Notes under the pieces: model-generated
The model's input: only the letters and a program-made list of their open reading frames with translations
What the model was told of the DNA's origin: nothing
Database searches by the model: none
Part shown: one piece after another, positions 35,049 to 46,409 of the stretch
Layout: each line of letters opens with the position of its first letter
Position numbering within the stretch: the first letter of the stretch is position 1
DNA from: Haplomitrium mnioides
Lineage: Eukaryota; Marchantiophyta; Haplomitriopsida; Calobryales
Assembly (NCBI GenBank): GCA_049999725.1
Contig: JBNGIS010004247.1
Coordinates: 180,829 to 244,828, forward strand
Direction of reading: 5' to 3'
DNA length: 64,000 nucleotides
Made by a program: the position numbers and the translations under genes

Positions 35049-37894
35049 AGGATACTGACTCATATTCTAAAATTGAAAGCTCAATTTCCAGAAAATCTAG
35101 TGAGAGTCCTAAGGGTTGACAATGCGGGAGAGTTTACGTCTAAGATTTTTGGCGATTTTTGCATGACTACGGGTATTGATACTTAGTGGCTCACATCTAT
35201 TTTCAAAATGACATAGCCAAAAGAGTAATTAGAAGCATATAGATTATAGCTAGACCCATGTTAATGAAGACCCGATTACTAGTGTCTATATGGGGTCACA
35301 TTGTTCTGCATGATGCTTCTTTATTGAAGTACATGCCTCAGCCTTTAATACTTTATTGCCTCACCAACTTGCATATGGGACTATTCCCGATCTCTCTCAT
35401 CTCCGAATTTTCGGTTGCCAAGTCCTTGTTCAAATTTTGGGACTGAAAAGAACTAAGATGGGTCCTCAACGATAGAAGGGCATATATGTAGGCTATGAAT
35501 CCCCGTCGATTATATGATATCTGGAACCATCCACGGTAGATCTATTTTAGGCCAAATTTGTCAACTACCACTTCTGTGAGGATATATTCCCATTTTTATT
35601 TGAAGACAAAACTTCTTCAATACAAAAAATATTGGAATGGGAGAAAGTATCCACTTTATGGATCAATCAAAGAACAAGGCAAGGTGAGGACAAAGTCAAG
35701 AGACTTCTTCACTTGACAAAGACTCTCGAATAGTTGTTTGACTCATTTAATGAGATCGCAAAGGTAACATGATCACACATTCTTGCTGTAAATGTACCTA
35801 CTAGGATTCAGGACATTACTACAAGAGCTAGTGATCAATTACCAAGGCAAAAGAGAGGACGCCCTTTAGGCTCCAAAGACTCTCAGCCAAAGAAATGCAA
35901 TACGACAAAGAGAACTACTTTCTCTGTTGATGGACCTTTATTACCATTATCATCCACCACACCACCATTTCGGCCTACTATATCTCTTTTAGAGATCCCA
36001 GATAATAAAGAAATCTCAATCCACTATATCATTACTAGGATTTTATGGCAAAGAGAAAGTGTGAATATGGATGATTATTTTGCTTTCATGATTTCACAAA
36101 CTATATCCGATATGCCCCTTGATCCAAGGTCTGTTAAAGAAGTTAAAGACAACCCCGATTGGATTGAATGGGAAAAGGCAATGAATTCCGAATTGGATTC
36201 TATGATACAGAGGAACATATTCGGACCTTTAGTCCTCATTCCTTCTGACGCCCATTTAATCGAACATAGGTGGATATTCGTGAAGAATGAAATGAGAAAG
36301 GCAAAGTTGTCATATATAAGGCACGTATTGTAGCCAAGTGCTATACACAGATTCCTAGGAGAGACTATGATCTCACATATGCCGCGGTCATGGATGCCAT
36401 CACTTACTGGTTCCGAGTTGGCTTTTACCTAGGACATGAGCTCATGACACATCAGTTAGATGTGGTGACAACATACTTGTATGGGCTTCTTGATACCCAC
36501 ATCTATATGAAAGCTCCCCTAAGGCTTATTTCTAGGAATATCTATCATATTCAAGGGGAGAATGTCTCTAAGGGGAAACCTTCAAGCGAACCATCTACCG
36601 CTTTACATGCGACCATTTTACAGCCCAAGAGGAGGAGTACTGGGCTTGGACCTTTAGTCCATAAGATGCAAAATAGGCAGATTGGACCTATAATCCTTCC
36701 TATGCATCAATCCATGCCTCTAGCTAAAGATGGATATGTTGTCCAGATCATGAGATCTATTTATGAGCTTAAACAAAGCGGTCGTATTTGGTATCACAGA
36801 TTTAAAGAGGAGATGATAGCTATAGGTTTCAACTATAATAACATTGCACCTAGTTTGTTCATCAAGAATGTCGACAAACAATTTATTGTTGTCGCACTCT
36901 ATATGAATGATATAAACTTATTTGGACACCAACCCCTCCTTGAGCAGACTATTTCTATGCTCAAGAAGATTTTTGATATGAGGGATATTGGTGAGACAAC
37001 CTATTTTTTGGAACTTAAGTTTGAGTACCTTGATGATGGAGTTTTGATCCATCAGAGTACTTATATGAAAAAAGTCTTAAAATAGTTTAATATGGATAAA
37101 TCTCATCCGCTAACATCTCCTATGGAGACTAGATCACTAGATAGAGATAAAGATTTATTCCGTAAACGGGATGACATGAGCCTATCCTTGGATCTGAGAT
37201 TCCATATCTCTCCACTATAGGAGCTCTTATGTATTTGGCAAATCAAACTCGTCTTGATATTTCCTTTGTCGTGAACTTGCTAGCCAGACATAGTTGACAA
37301 CCTACCATTAGGCATTGGAATGGCATCAAGAGAGTTTTCAAATACTTACAAGGAACCATTGACATGAGACTATATTTCCCAAAACATACTGATCAAATCC
37401 TAACCAGTTATGCGGATGTAGGATACCTTTCGGATCCTGACGATGCTAAATCCCAAACTAGGTATGTATTCCTATATGGCTCTACAACCATATTATGGAA
37501 GAGTACAAAGCAAACTTTGACCTGCACATCTTCGAATCATGCAGAGATTATTGCTCTGTATGGAGCAAGTAGGGAATGCATTTATTTACTTAAGATGATG
37601 GATCATATATATGTGTCTTGTGGTATTTCTTGTTTATCTGACCCTACTATCCTCTATGAGGATAATTTGGCTTGTGTACAACACATCTTGTAAGGCTTTA
37701 TCCGCAATGATTGTATTATGCATATCGAACTGAAATTTTTCTTTTTGCATGAGCAGCAGGACGACACGATATTTGTGCAGTTGATTGTCGAGAAAGATAA
37801 TATTGTTGATCTTTCTACCAAGGCTTTACCTCCTATAGTGCATCAACGATATTGCGATCTTATTAGACTTCGCCGATTATCCAGTCTTTTGTGA
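35049..37894 (+). pseudogene. copia-C integrase, RT and RNase H, 3' part of split polyprotein
   Basis: Resumes within integrase at a segment aligning with copia-B near 18185. The second catalytic Asp is in RVDNAGEF (near 35115); the third (Glu) is not kept, because the region reading AKRVIRS lacks it. An AT-hook-like KRGRPLGSK lies near 35850-35880. RT starts near 36110, has an internal polypurine word at 36544-36563 and a short insertion (about 60 residues), then SIYELKQSGRIWY. The RT active site reads YMND in place of YVDD (near 36900). RNase H ends at 37894. Stops and frameshifts occur throughout (for example 36331, 37083 and 37691). Together with 22957-24330 it is one ancestral gene split by gypsy-1. 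Confidence 0.88.
36544..36700 (+). repeat. Reduced stem-loop array in copia-C RT
   Basis: After the internal purine tract there is one perfect member, TGGAC/GTCCA with loop CTTTA (36647-36661), and one decayed member, GGAC/ATCC with CTATA (36684-36696). The position within RT is the same as in copia-A, -B and -D, but the insertion is much shorter. Confidence 0.65.
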
Positions 37895-38278
37895 TATACA
37901 TCTCTACCTTTGATTATCTTTATCTTTTATATTGATTCGGCGATTATATGTGCTATACTGGTGGCGTATTCTTATTTTTTTTATATGATCATCATTATTT
38001 TTTCTCCTCATATTATGCTCTTATGCAATTTTCTTGGCCTATAGCCATATCCTTTATCTTTTATATTGCGATATTTCATTTTTTTTAGATATTTTTATCC
38101 ATTGATCATGATGAATGTACTCTTTCCTTCGAAGGAGTATGAGAGGGTTTTAATGAGGTAACATCATTATCGTTTTATATGGATTCTATTGGGGGAGTTG
38201 GAGCCTCTTATCTTCATCTTACGATTTTCTTTATGTTACGATTGTTTACAACATTCCTATATTGTAACCAAATGGGAG
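37895..38278 (+). other. copia-C 3' noncoding region
   Basis: AT-rich. Holds the shared copia tail block: TACTCTTTCCTTCG near 38118-38131 followed by GGGTTTTAATGAGG at 38145-38158. The bases before the LTR (AAATGGGAG) are a decayed polypurine tract. Confidence 0.6.
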
Positions 38279-38563
38279 TGTTAGAGTACATTTAGTAACA
38301 CATTTAGAAGGATAAGAGGATGTTACTTAACCTAGGATTAGGTTACTAATCTATGATTAGTAACTATATTAGGTTAACCCTAACCTAGGATTAAGTTAAC
38401 TTAAACATGTGTGGATTATCACAATGTATTATTATTATTATGATTATTGAGTTTGAGAGAAGGAAGGAAGCTTACGAAGAAGAGAAGGATTTTTCACCAT
38501 CACCTTGTTGTATGAGCTAGTAATGCCACATGTTGCATGATTGTTGCACATCACACTACAATA
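38279..38563 (+). repeat. copia-C 3' LTR
   Basis: Starts TGTTAGAGTAC directly after AAATGGGAG and ends CACTACAATA. It repeats the 5' LTR including all three inverted repeats (38342-38364, 38370-38387, 38391-38404), with a shorter ATT run near 38425-38450. The AAAAC duplication follows at 38564-38568. Confidence 0.92.
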
Positions 38564-40007
38564 AAAACTTAATAATTCTAACCACCCTCTTGGCATAATG
38601 ATGACATGTCAATATTTTGACACTTAGCTAGGTTCTCTAACTCTTTTGTTAAGAACAAATATGAAAACTCTCTCTATAAGAACTATACATACATTCAAAT
38701 TTCTTCCTTCCTCGCTTTCACAATTAGACTAAAAAACACAGCAATTGTTCGAGGGACACTACATTCTCAATTCTTCACCAAATCTTGAATGTGAGGACTC
38801 TTTGGAAAGATCTCAAGGAGATCTTTCCAATGCATTAGAGATCTTTTGATTTGGAGCAGATTTGGTTCTTCACTTTTATGGATGAAGACCTGTCCCGAAC
38901 TGCAGTCTCCCAAGAACTCCGTTGCAGATTTACAACTTTGATTTTTCCAATTTTCTTGCTCAGCTTCCTTGGGCAACCTCCCATCGTGTCACAAATCATC
39001 TGGCATGTGCTCTGTTGTTCAATCCTTCATAATTGATCTAACCAGGCTGATTCTTGTCTATTGATCAACTTTCTTGCTTATCTTCTTGATGTTGCAACAA
39101 TTTGTGTAAGAGATATGTCATGTGGGGCCCTCATTGTTCAAATCTGAACATTGCCCCATACTTGCTGCATGATCAAGCTTTCTCAATTCTATGATTATCG
39201 ACACTCTTCTCACTGACCTCTTTGCTCAAGCTACCTCTATTGAGGGATTTTTCCCATAAGTAAGTATCAAAAAGTTTGTACATGTATATAAGCACTTCAC
39301 TCATTGGTTCTTTCGAGAGGTTGCTCCCTAGCAGAGTGTAAAGCCACCACATATTCACAGCTTCTTGCCAGACCTACCTCAAGACATAGATTAGAATAAC
39401 AAAATAAAATTTGAGGCACGATGTTCCCCAACTACTTAGATATAGAGGCTAAGTTTGGCCTTCGACACTTAGTATAGTTTTAAAAATTTTCTTCTTATAA
39501 TAGTTTTTTATATTTATTATTATTTTTCCAACTTCAATACTCTCTTATAGCAACACCCTTCCATGGTTTTCCTCATTTTATTTTTCTTTATTTTCCTTTT
39601 ATTCTCTTTATGAAATATTTTTCTTTACTTTTACTCTTATTTGGAGGACTTACTTTTTTGATTTTTTTCCCATAGATATACAACATAACAGAATACAAAA
39701 AACAAAAACATACACTTGTGCAGCTCTCTTTGTGAGTGCATCATCTAACACAATATACTACAATTCCGATTCTAAAACACAACTTCATTAAATTTGCTCA
39801 TATACTTACATATTGACAATTAAAACACAAAAAAGATACAATTACATACCAATTCTCACCAGAACATCACAAAAACAATATTTCATCAATAAAAATTGTA
39901 TAATAGCTTAGAAAAGGAGTGTTATAGCCCACATCTTTAGGAGTGCAGCCTTGAAATTCAGCATTCAGAGGAGGCTGAGGCCCAACTCCAACCGGAAGAA
40001 AATGGAC
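38564..40007. other. Unrecognised AT-rich DNA between copia-C and gypsy-2
   Basis: Starts with the AAAAC target duplication of copia-C. No protein family, RNA gene or LTR pair is recognisable. Frames of about 60 codons on both strands lack domains. Before copia-C arrived this was continuous with 13459, so it may hold the rest of an older element or intergenic DNA. Confidence 0.4.
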
Positions 40008-41185
40008 TATCAGCCGGTGATTTGAGGCACTAATAAAAAATCAGAGAAATTGGAAGCATCATTGGAGTAGTTCTATGCTTCTAGGCGTGGAGATACTTCA
40101 GAAGCATCGGGGTATCACAGATCAGTGATAAGGAGAGGGGATCGGTTAACTCGTTGTTCAGAAGGTCATCGGAAGGGGGAATGTAGGACCAAGACGGAGG
40201 GAGGACAGGACACTCTCCAGAGCTCTAGTGAAGAGACGCGCAAGGAGACTCATAAGAAATTGATCAAGGAGTTGAAAATCTCAAAAGCCAGATGAGAAAT
40301 ATCAAGGGGATTGGACAACATCAATGACTTGATGTCAAGAGACAAAAGCTTAAGGTAAGCCAAGGAGCTCCATTGGTTATTCTTGACTAGGGGTATAGTG
40401 CCAGGGCTTGATAAGGAGAGGAAAAGGGAGCTGCTTCCAACATGACCAGCATCGAAGGATCAAAGGGAGAATGAAGAATGCAATGACTATCAGAAGGCGA
40501 TGACGACACCAGAGAGCTCAATGGACACGCAGATCGATTAAGTTTTAATGGGCTTTATCAAGGTCTGAGCACATTTCAGTCTTCGAGAGTCTTTCTCCTA
40601 TCGGAGCTTTGTCGGCAGCATCAGGGTGGCCAAGGCATCAAAGTCGACTATATCAGATCGGTTCTTTTCCAACGGAGCAGACTGGTTAGACTTTCCTTCA
40701 GAAAGTGGTATCGGGATGTGGCCATCGGAAGAAGTCAAGTACTAGAGTTGACTATCTTAGTGCGATGTCAGCCTTTATTTCTATCGGAAGAAGTCAACTA
40801 TCTGAGTTAACCATCGGAAGCTACAAAGGATCATCGAGTCTACCGTCACTAATCCGGATTCGCCGAGGATGAGCGTGGTCTACAGTCAACGGTATGAGCT
40901 CATTGGGTTTATCTGGTTAGACAAACAATCTTCTTCGGATCGGACCTTGGTTCTGTTTGGAGCCGTACAGAACTTATCTGCACTAGAATATTTTATCGGA
41001 TCCAGTCAAACTTCAAGGTTGAGTGCTGGACGTGGTAGTCCAACTTCCCCCTAGAAGACGGCGGTGGGCGGCGCCCGATCAAAAAAGTCAATCATCAAAG
41101 TTGACCACTAGAAAAGGTCATCGAAGCGACCGTCCATCAACGAGATCTATCATTACCTATAGGGTCTAATCAGGCTTATCAGGTC
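40008..41185 (+). repeat. gypsy-2 5' LTR, first part
   Basis: Aligns with 53923-55106 of the 3' LTR, from TATCAGCCGGTGATTTGAGG (TGTTAGCCAATGATTTGAGG in the 3' copy) to CTTATCAGGTC, where gypsy-3 interrupts it. Contains words such as ATCGGAAGAAGTCAA more than once. Confidence 0.88.
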
Positions 41186-42415
41186 TGTGAAGGCATGAGG
41201 TGGATATCTGGATCTTTCTATGCATTGGAATTGATGGTACAATGTTTGTGGTGTTGGGATGAAGGATAGGGAAGATTAAGATGTCATTAGAAGAAATATG
41301 AGTTTTTCGGTTTTCAAGCAAAATCTGTACAGAGTAAACAGTGTTATCATTAGGTAAGCATTAGAGCCAAGATTTTATAGGCATATAATTTATATTAAAT
41401 GTCAGTAGTGACAATTTACAGAAATGAAAAATCTGTTGTAAATCAGAAGTTATAACCGGTCAAAGGTAAAATAAAACTCTGCAGAAACAAAGAGTCAAAA
41501 CAAAGAGTACTTTAATAAGAGAAAATGCAAATATTATTATATGAGTAAAAAGCTTATTGTATAAGCTTTCCAACAAGGTATAGTACAGGAAATTTGGATC
41601 AGTATTAAGGATTTTAGAGAGATTCTTCTAGAAGGACTAAAAAGTATAAAAGACAAGAAAAGCTACTTTAATCTTTGACTTGCTATTTGAGGGAATCTCG
41701 AAATATGAAAGTAGCTTTTGTAGTTAGGTACAAATAAAAGAGAATAGATGACTAGGTCAGATGTTTGGTCAAGGAAAGCTCCAAATGAGAGGCTTCTTCT
41801 TGAAAAAGTAGGAAAAAGTTAAAGTTACTTTAGAAGTACTTTTGAGAAAAGCTCCAAATGAGAAGCTTCTTGAGAAAAGGCAAAGATACTTTAGTAGATA
41901 CTTTAGGAGATACTTTAGAATTTAAAATTGAAAGGCTAGCTTTTACCTAGGGTTAAAGAATCTCTAGGTTTTACTTGTAGTAATTTGCTAGACTAGTATA
42001 AAGGAGGGAGAAGAGAGAGCAAAGGAAACTTGGAGTGGCTTGAGCTTAGACTTTCATTTTCACACTTGGGGAGTTCATTGTTGGAGAGACCATTGGAGAA
42101 GCGGTTGGAGGAGCTCTTGGAGGAGTTGCCAAGAAGACTCACTAGAGGACAAGCACTTGAAGAGGGGTTTCCAATAGAGTGAGGAGTTGTGGAGAGTAAG
42201 AAAGGGTGAGAGCATGAGAGTGTTGAGAGATTTATGGAGTAAAGAGTTTGATATTGGGCAAGAGATTTTGTATTGAGTATTTCATTTATGTACATTCTAT
42301 AGGAATTGTTGGGATTTGATGTGTGCAATCTTACTTCTATTCCCTTCTCATCTTAAATATGCACTCAACATCAAAGTCACATGAGGAGAAACGGACGAAA
42401 GCAAGTAGCTTCACA
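41186..42415 (+). repeat. gypsy-3 5' LTR
   Basis: Starts TGTGAAGGCATGAGG and ends GTAGCTTCACA. It is followed by TTTTTGGTTTCGTTGTCGGG, the likely primer-binding region. Near-identical to 45181-46405. Confidence 0.93.
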
Positions 42416-42484
42416 TTTTTGGTTTCGTTGTCGGGACCTCATCCATGAGAAGGTAGGAAGGTGGTGAATGAGTTTGAGTTTTGA

Positions 42485-42760
42485 ATGTTGAATGAAGACA
42501 CAACAGGAAAGTGGCTACGGATTTATGAAATCGTACGAAGAATCGACAATTTACCGCCACCACACAACAATAGTGAGTTGAAACGATTCATCAACTTGGT
42601 GAGCTACTACTTGTTTTTGATAAGCGACTTTGCCTCTTTAGCCACTCCATTGTATCAACGTTTGTACTCTTCAACGAAGTAGGTATGGACATTGGAGCAT
42701 GAACGATCCTTCTATCGCATCAAGGAGAGAATTCTCAACAGCCTCAACGGATGAGTGAAG
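42485..42760 (+). pseudogene. Displaced gypsy RT fragment upstream of gypsy-3 gag
   Basis: The frame reads NLPPPHNNSELKRFINLVSY followed by a segment with FASLATPLYQ, a stop at 42680-42682, then VWTLEHERSFYRIKE. This is the segment that follows the RT active site and leads into RNase H in Ty3/gypsy polyproteins. Here it lies between the primer-binding region and gag, where it cannot belong to a normal polyprotein. It starts and ends without other RT motifs. It may be a scar of the deletion or template switch that made the element non-autonomous. No function is claimed. Confidence 0.72.
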
Positions 42761-42932
42761 AATGACCATCGTTGTACGTGTCTTTGTTGTGGCCAAGATC
42801 CATATGCGCCAACGATTGGTTGAACAATTTGGGGTGGAACAAATGGAGAAAATTTTGGCAGATCCCAACCCATTTGTTTTTCCTATTCTAATTCAAGCAA
42901 TTTGCGAGGTACATATTTTTGTGTTGTGGTAA

Positions 42933-43955
42933 GTGTGGTATTGTGGTAGCGATGGAAAGAAGATTTCGAGTAAAAGAGCACGCTATCAATTCAAGATGGG
43001 AAAGATTCCGATCTTTTATGGCAAAGAAGATGAGAACGTGGAGGACTACTTACGAGACTTCAAACGTGCTTGCATTGGGAATGGTGAGAAAGGACCCGAT
43101 GATTGGTTAGCATTGCTACCTGAATTCTTGGAACGAGAAGCTCTTTGATGGTACAACGAGCAAAAAGGTGAAACCATCGAGTCATGGATGAGTTTGAGAA
43201 TGGCGTTGATAGAAGAGTTTCTCCCAACAAAGAGTTATGAGAATCTTCTTCAAGAGGTAACGCACCTAAAACAAGCGGAGAGTGAAAAAGTACGTACTTA
43301 TGCTGAGAGAGTAGATAATTTGAAGATGCAATTTTGAAGTGTATTGAGAAAGAGTGGAGAAGATGTGCAATCCTTAATGGTGGGAATTACAACAATGTTG
43401 GCAAAGCATTTTATTCCGGGGTTGAAAACCAAAATTTGAGCAAAGGTCAAATATGAGAGGCCAACTACGTGAGTGGAGTCATTGCATATCACATTGAGGA
43501 TGGAGGAGAGTTTAGAGGATGAGCGAGAGGAGAAGGTCATTGTGGTACCAGTGCCACAAGTGAGTGCAGCACAAATAGCAAGGATAATGGCTCCTCCACC
43601 ACAAGTTCCAAATCCAGCCATGAATGATGTGCTAACTTTGACCGAACGGTTGGAATGGTTGAGTTTGAATCTTGTGCAGGCTTTGGAGGGAAGGCCTGAA
43701 AATCGGCCTCGACCAAATGGAGGAGGGCCAATGCGACAAGGTAATTTTGAAAACATAACATGTTTTGGATGTGGAGGGGCACATTTCATCAGAAATTGCC
43801 CAAATCGAGTGAATGGTGCATATGGAGTTGGTGGACGTGAAGGTGTGGTTCAAGCTCAAGAGAGGGTCATTGCCTCTATGGACGTTGAAAAAGTTCCCCA
43901 CAATGAGGTGGGAGGAGTTTCGCGGAACAAGCATAAGAGACGATTATCACCTTGA
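42933..43955 (+). pseudogene. gypsy-3 gag
   Basis: One frame of about 340 codons with four in-frame TGA stops (43146, 43335, 43437, 43470) and no frameshift. The capsid-like domain contains KIPIFYGKEDENVEDYL, then LREALxWYNEQ-like and ESWMSLRMALIEEFL segments typical of Retrotrans_gag. Near the C-terminus is a knuckle, CFGCGGAHFIRNC, with spacing CX2CX3HX4C, one residue shorter than the usual CX2CX4HX4C. The frame ends with the first copy of a VEKVPHxEVGG motif. It would form the particle that packages the element RNA. The start is uncertain because the region upstream has no clear ATG with a counterpart. Confidence 0.82.
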
Positions 43956-44085
43956 TTGAAGTTGAAAAGGTTCCCCACGAGGAAGTGGGAGGGAGTTCAA
44001 CCGATCAAGCTCAAGTGAAGATCGTTGCCTCAATCGATGTTGAAAGGGTTCCCCATAGTGAGGTGGGAGGGAGTTCAACAGATCG
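43860..44085 (+). repeat. Tandem coding repeat VEKVPHxEVGG in gypsy-3
   Basis: Three imperfect copies of about 75-85 bp, each reading as Val-Glu-Lys/Arg-Val-Pro-His-x-Glu-Val-Gly-Gly, begin near 43880, 43952 and 44036. The first is in the gag frame, the next two in the protease frame, so the frameshift lies inside the repeat. Confidence 0.75.
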
Positions 44086-44791
44086 AGGAGTGGACTTGCT
44101 GGCCCATGAGAGGAAACGAGCTAGGGTGGTTGAGGAGACAATTGGATCTGAACCCGCACCAAGTCAAGAGAAGCGTCATGATGTGGACATGACAAAGAAA
44201 TTGAGAAAACCAAGGAGGAGATTGGGGATGGAAGATTTCTCCATATCGAAACACCCAAAGAAATACAACGTGGTGGATGATATTGGAAGCTTGTAAGCCA
44301 ACATCACGGTGGGACAATTGGTAGCATTGAATCCTACCTTACGAAGGGAGCTACGTGGAGGACAAAGAACCAAACAACAACCAAGGAAGAAGAAGGTATC
44401 AACAAACAATTGCTACGTGAATGCAATGGACACGAAAGTATGTGAACGAGCTCCAAAAATTGACGTTATGTGCAAGGGGTATGTAGTTGCAAATGTGTTG
44501 CTAGATGGCGGGTCGGCAGTAAATGCAATGTCTGAGAACTTGATGATGAAGATGGGAATGAATCTCACAAGACCATCAAGGTTTACGGTCGGTATGGCAA
44601 ACAAATCACAAGTACGCCCGCTTGGGGTAATTGAGAAGGTACCAATTTCAGTAATGGGTATTACGATTTCATTGGATTTTCAAGTTCTTAAAGAAGCTCG
44701 TTATGATATGCTTCTTGGAAGGCCGTGGTTGAGAGGTATGAGAACCACCGACAATTGGCACAAGAAATACATTACAATTGGGCCTAAATGA
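43952..44791 (+). pseudogene. gypsy-3 repeat linker and aspartic protease
   Basis: Shifted by one frame relative to gag. It opens with two more copies of VEKVPHEEVGGSS / VERVPHSEVGGSS, then a basic linker, a stop at 44294-44296, and a protease domain. The protease has LLDGGSAVNAM in place of the DTG/DSG of retroviral proteases (DGG also occurs in gypsy-1 and gypsy-2) and ends in MLLGRPWLRG, the conserved flap-to-dimer region. After 44791 only a short degenerate stretch precedes the 3' LTR: no RT and no integrase. The protease would process gag; whether any copy is active is unknown. Confidence 0.82.
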
Positions 44792-45180
44792 CATAGAGCG
44801 TGAGTACCGGTGGATGGTGGTGGTGAGGAAACAAGTAGCTCGGAGAAGGAAACCATAGAGAATCTCTCAACATATGACGAGTACGATAGTGAAATTTCAT
44901 AAGTTGATACGGATATGGAGGACCTATCTGATGAAGAACCAGACCAACCAAGGATGCATGGAAAAGCATCTCGAGTATTTGATGGTGGATGATGATGAAG
45001 CGCTACAAGAAGGATCACAAAAAAATATCGACGAGGTATTTTTCTATGAAAAGTTATATTCTTGGGGTATTTTAAATTTTTTTTTATGAAAGTACTATGA
45101 TAGTGTGAAAGACCACTGTTTTATGCACGTACTGAGGACGTCACTCCGAGGGCGGAGTGAAAACTTAGGAGGGGATAAAA

Positions 45181-46405
45181 TGTGAAGGCATGAGGTAGAT
45201 ATCTGGATCTTTCTATGCATTGGAATTGATGGTACAATGTTTGTGTTGTTGGGATGAAGGATAGGGAAGATTAAGATGTCATTAGAGGAAATATGAGTTT
45301 TTCGGTTTTCAAGCAAAATCTGTACAGAGTAAACAGTGTTATTATTAGGTAAGCATTAGAGCCAAGATTTTATACAAATATAATTTATATTAAATGTCAG
45401 TAGTGACAATTTACAGAAGTGAAAAATCTGTTGTAAACTAGAAGTTATAACCGATCAAAGGTAAAATAAAACTCTGCAGAAAAGTCAAAACAGAGAGTAT
45501 TTTAATAAGAGAAAATGCAAATATTATTATATGAGTAAAAATCTTATTGTATAAGCTTTCCAACAAGGTATAGTACATGCAATTTGAATTAGTATCAAGG
45601 ATTTTAGAGAGATTCTTCTAGAAGGAATAAAAAGTAGAAAAGACAAGAAAAGCTACTTTAATCTTTGACTTGCTCTTTGAGGGAATCTTGAAATATGAAA
45701 GTAGCTTTTGTAGTTAGGTACAAATAAAAGAGAATAGATGACTAGGTTAGATGTTTGGTCAAGGAAAGCTCCAAATGAGAAGCTTCTTCTTGAAAAAGTA
45801 AGAAAAAGTTAAAGTTACTTTAGAAGTACTTTTGAGAAAAGCTCCAAATGAGAAGCTTCTTGAGAAAAGGCAAAGATACTTTAGTAGATACTTTAGGAGA
45901 TACTTTAGAATTTAAAATTGAAAGGCTAGCTTTTACCTAGGGTTAAAGAATCTCTAGGTTTTACTAGTAGTAATTTGCTAGACTAGTATATAAGGAGGGA
46001 GAAGAGAGAGCAAAGGAGACTTGGAGTGGCTTGAGCTTAGACTTTCATTTTCACACTTGGGGAGTTCATTCTTGGAGAGACCATTGGAGAAGCGGTTGGA
46101 GGAGCTCTTGGAGGAGTTGCCAAGAAGACTCATTGGAGGACAAACACTTGAGGAGGGGTTTCCAATAGAGTGAGGAGTTGTGAAGAGTGAGAAAGGGTGA
46201 AAGCATGAGAGTGTTGAGAGATTTATGGAGTAAAGAGTTTGATATTGGGCAAGAGATTTTGTATTGAGTATTTCATTTATGTACATTCTATAGGAATTGT
46301 TAAGATTTGATGTGTGCAATCTTTCTTCTATTCCCTTCTCATCTTAAATGTGCACTCAACATCAAAGTCACATGAGGAGAAACCAGCGAAGCAAGTAGCT
46401 TCACA
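45181..46405 (+). repeat. gypsy-3 3' LTR
   Basis: Preceded by the purine tract TTAGGAGGGGATAAAA at 45165-45180 and ends CTTCACA, followed by GGTC. About 1,225 bp. Confidence 0.93.
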
Positions 46406-46409
46406 GGTC

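Larger units (their letters stand above)
13460..38563 (+). mobile_element. Ty1/copia element copia-C, 25.1 kb including nested insertions
   Basis: The outer LTRs (13460-13779 and 38279-38563) are direct repeats of one another. The 5 bases before the first and after the second are both AAAAC, so the whole interval is one insertion later invaded by others. Order inside: leader, copia-B (15653-22799), gag and protease (22957-about 24330), gypsy-1 (about 24331-35045), then integrase, RT and RNase H (35049-37894). About 0.65 kb of coding sequence between protease and mid-integrase is missing at the gypsy-1 junctions. Stripped of insertions, the element is about 7 kb. Confidence 0.92.
41186..46405 (+). 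mobile_element. Non-autonomous gypsy-3 inserted in the gypsy-2 5' LTR
   Basis: LTRs of about 1.23 kb with perfect TGTGAAG/CTTCACA ends and the target duplication AGGTC (41181-41185 and 46405-46409, sharing the terminal A). The uninterrupted site is seen in the other gypsy-2 LTR. The internal region is only 2.77 kb and codes gag and protease, with no RT, RNase H or integrase beyond one displaced RT fragment. The LTRs differ only by scattered bases and small indels, so the insertion is comparatively recent. It must have relied on enzymes from another element. Confidence 0.92.

Noticed and set aside
38767-39358. Possible host gene exons between copia-C and gypsy-2
   Set aside because: Several frames of about 60 codons exist on both strands, but none shows a domain, conserved motif or convincing splice structure.
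42485-42682. Separate small gene ahead of gypsy-3 gag
   Set aside because: The protein matches the RT/RNase H connection of gypsy polyproteins and continues past a stop in the same frame, so it is a fragment.
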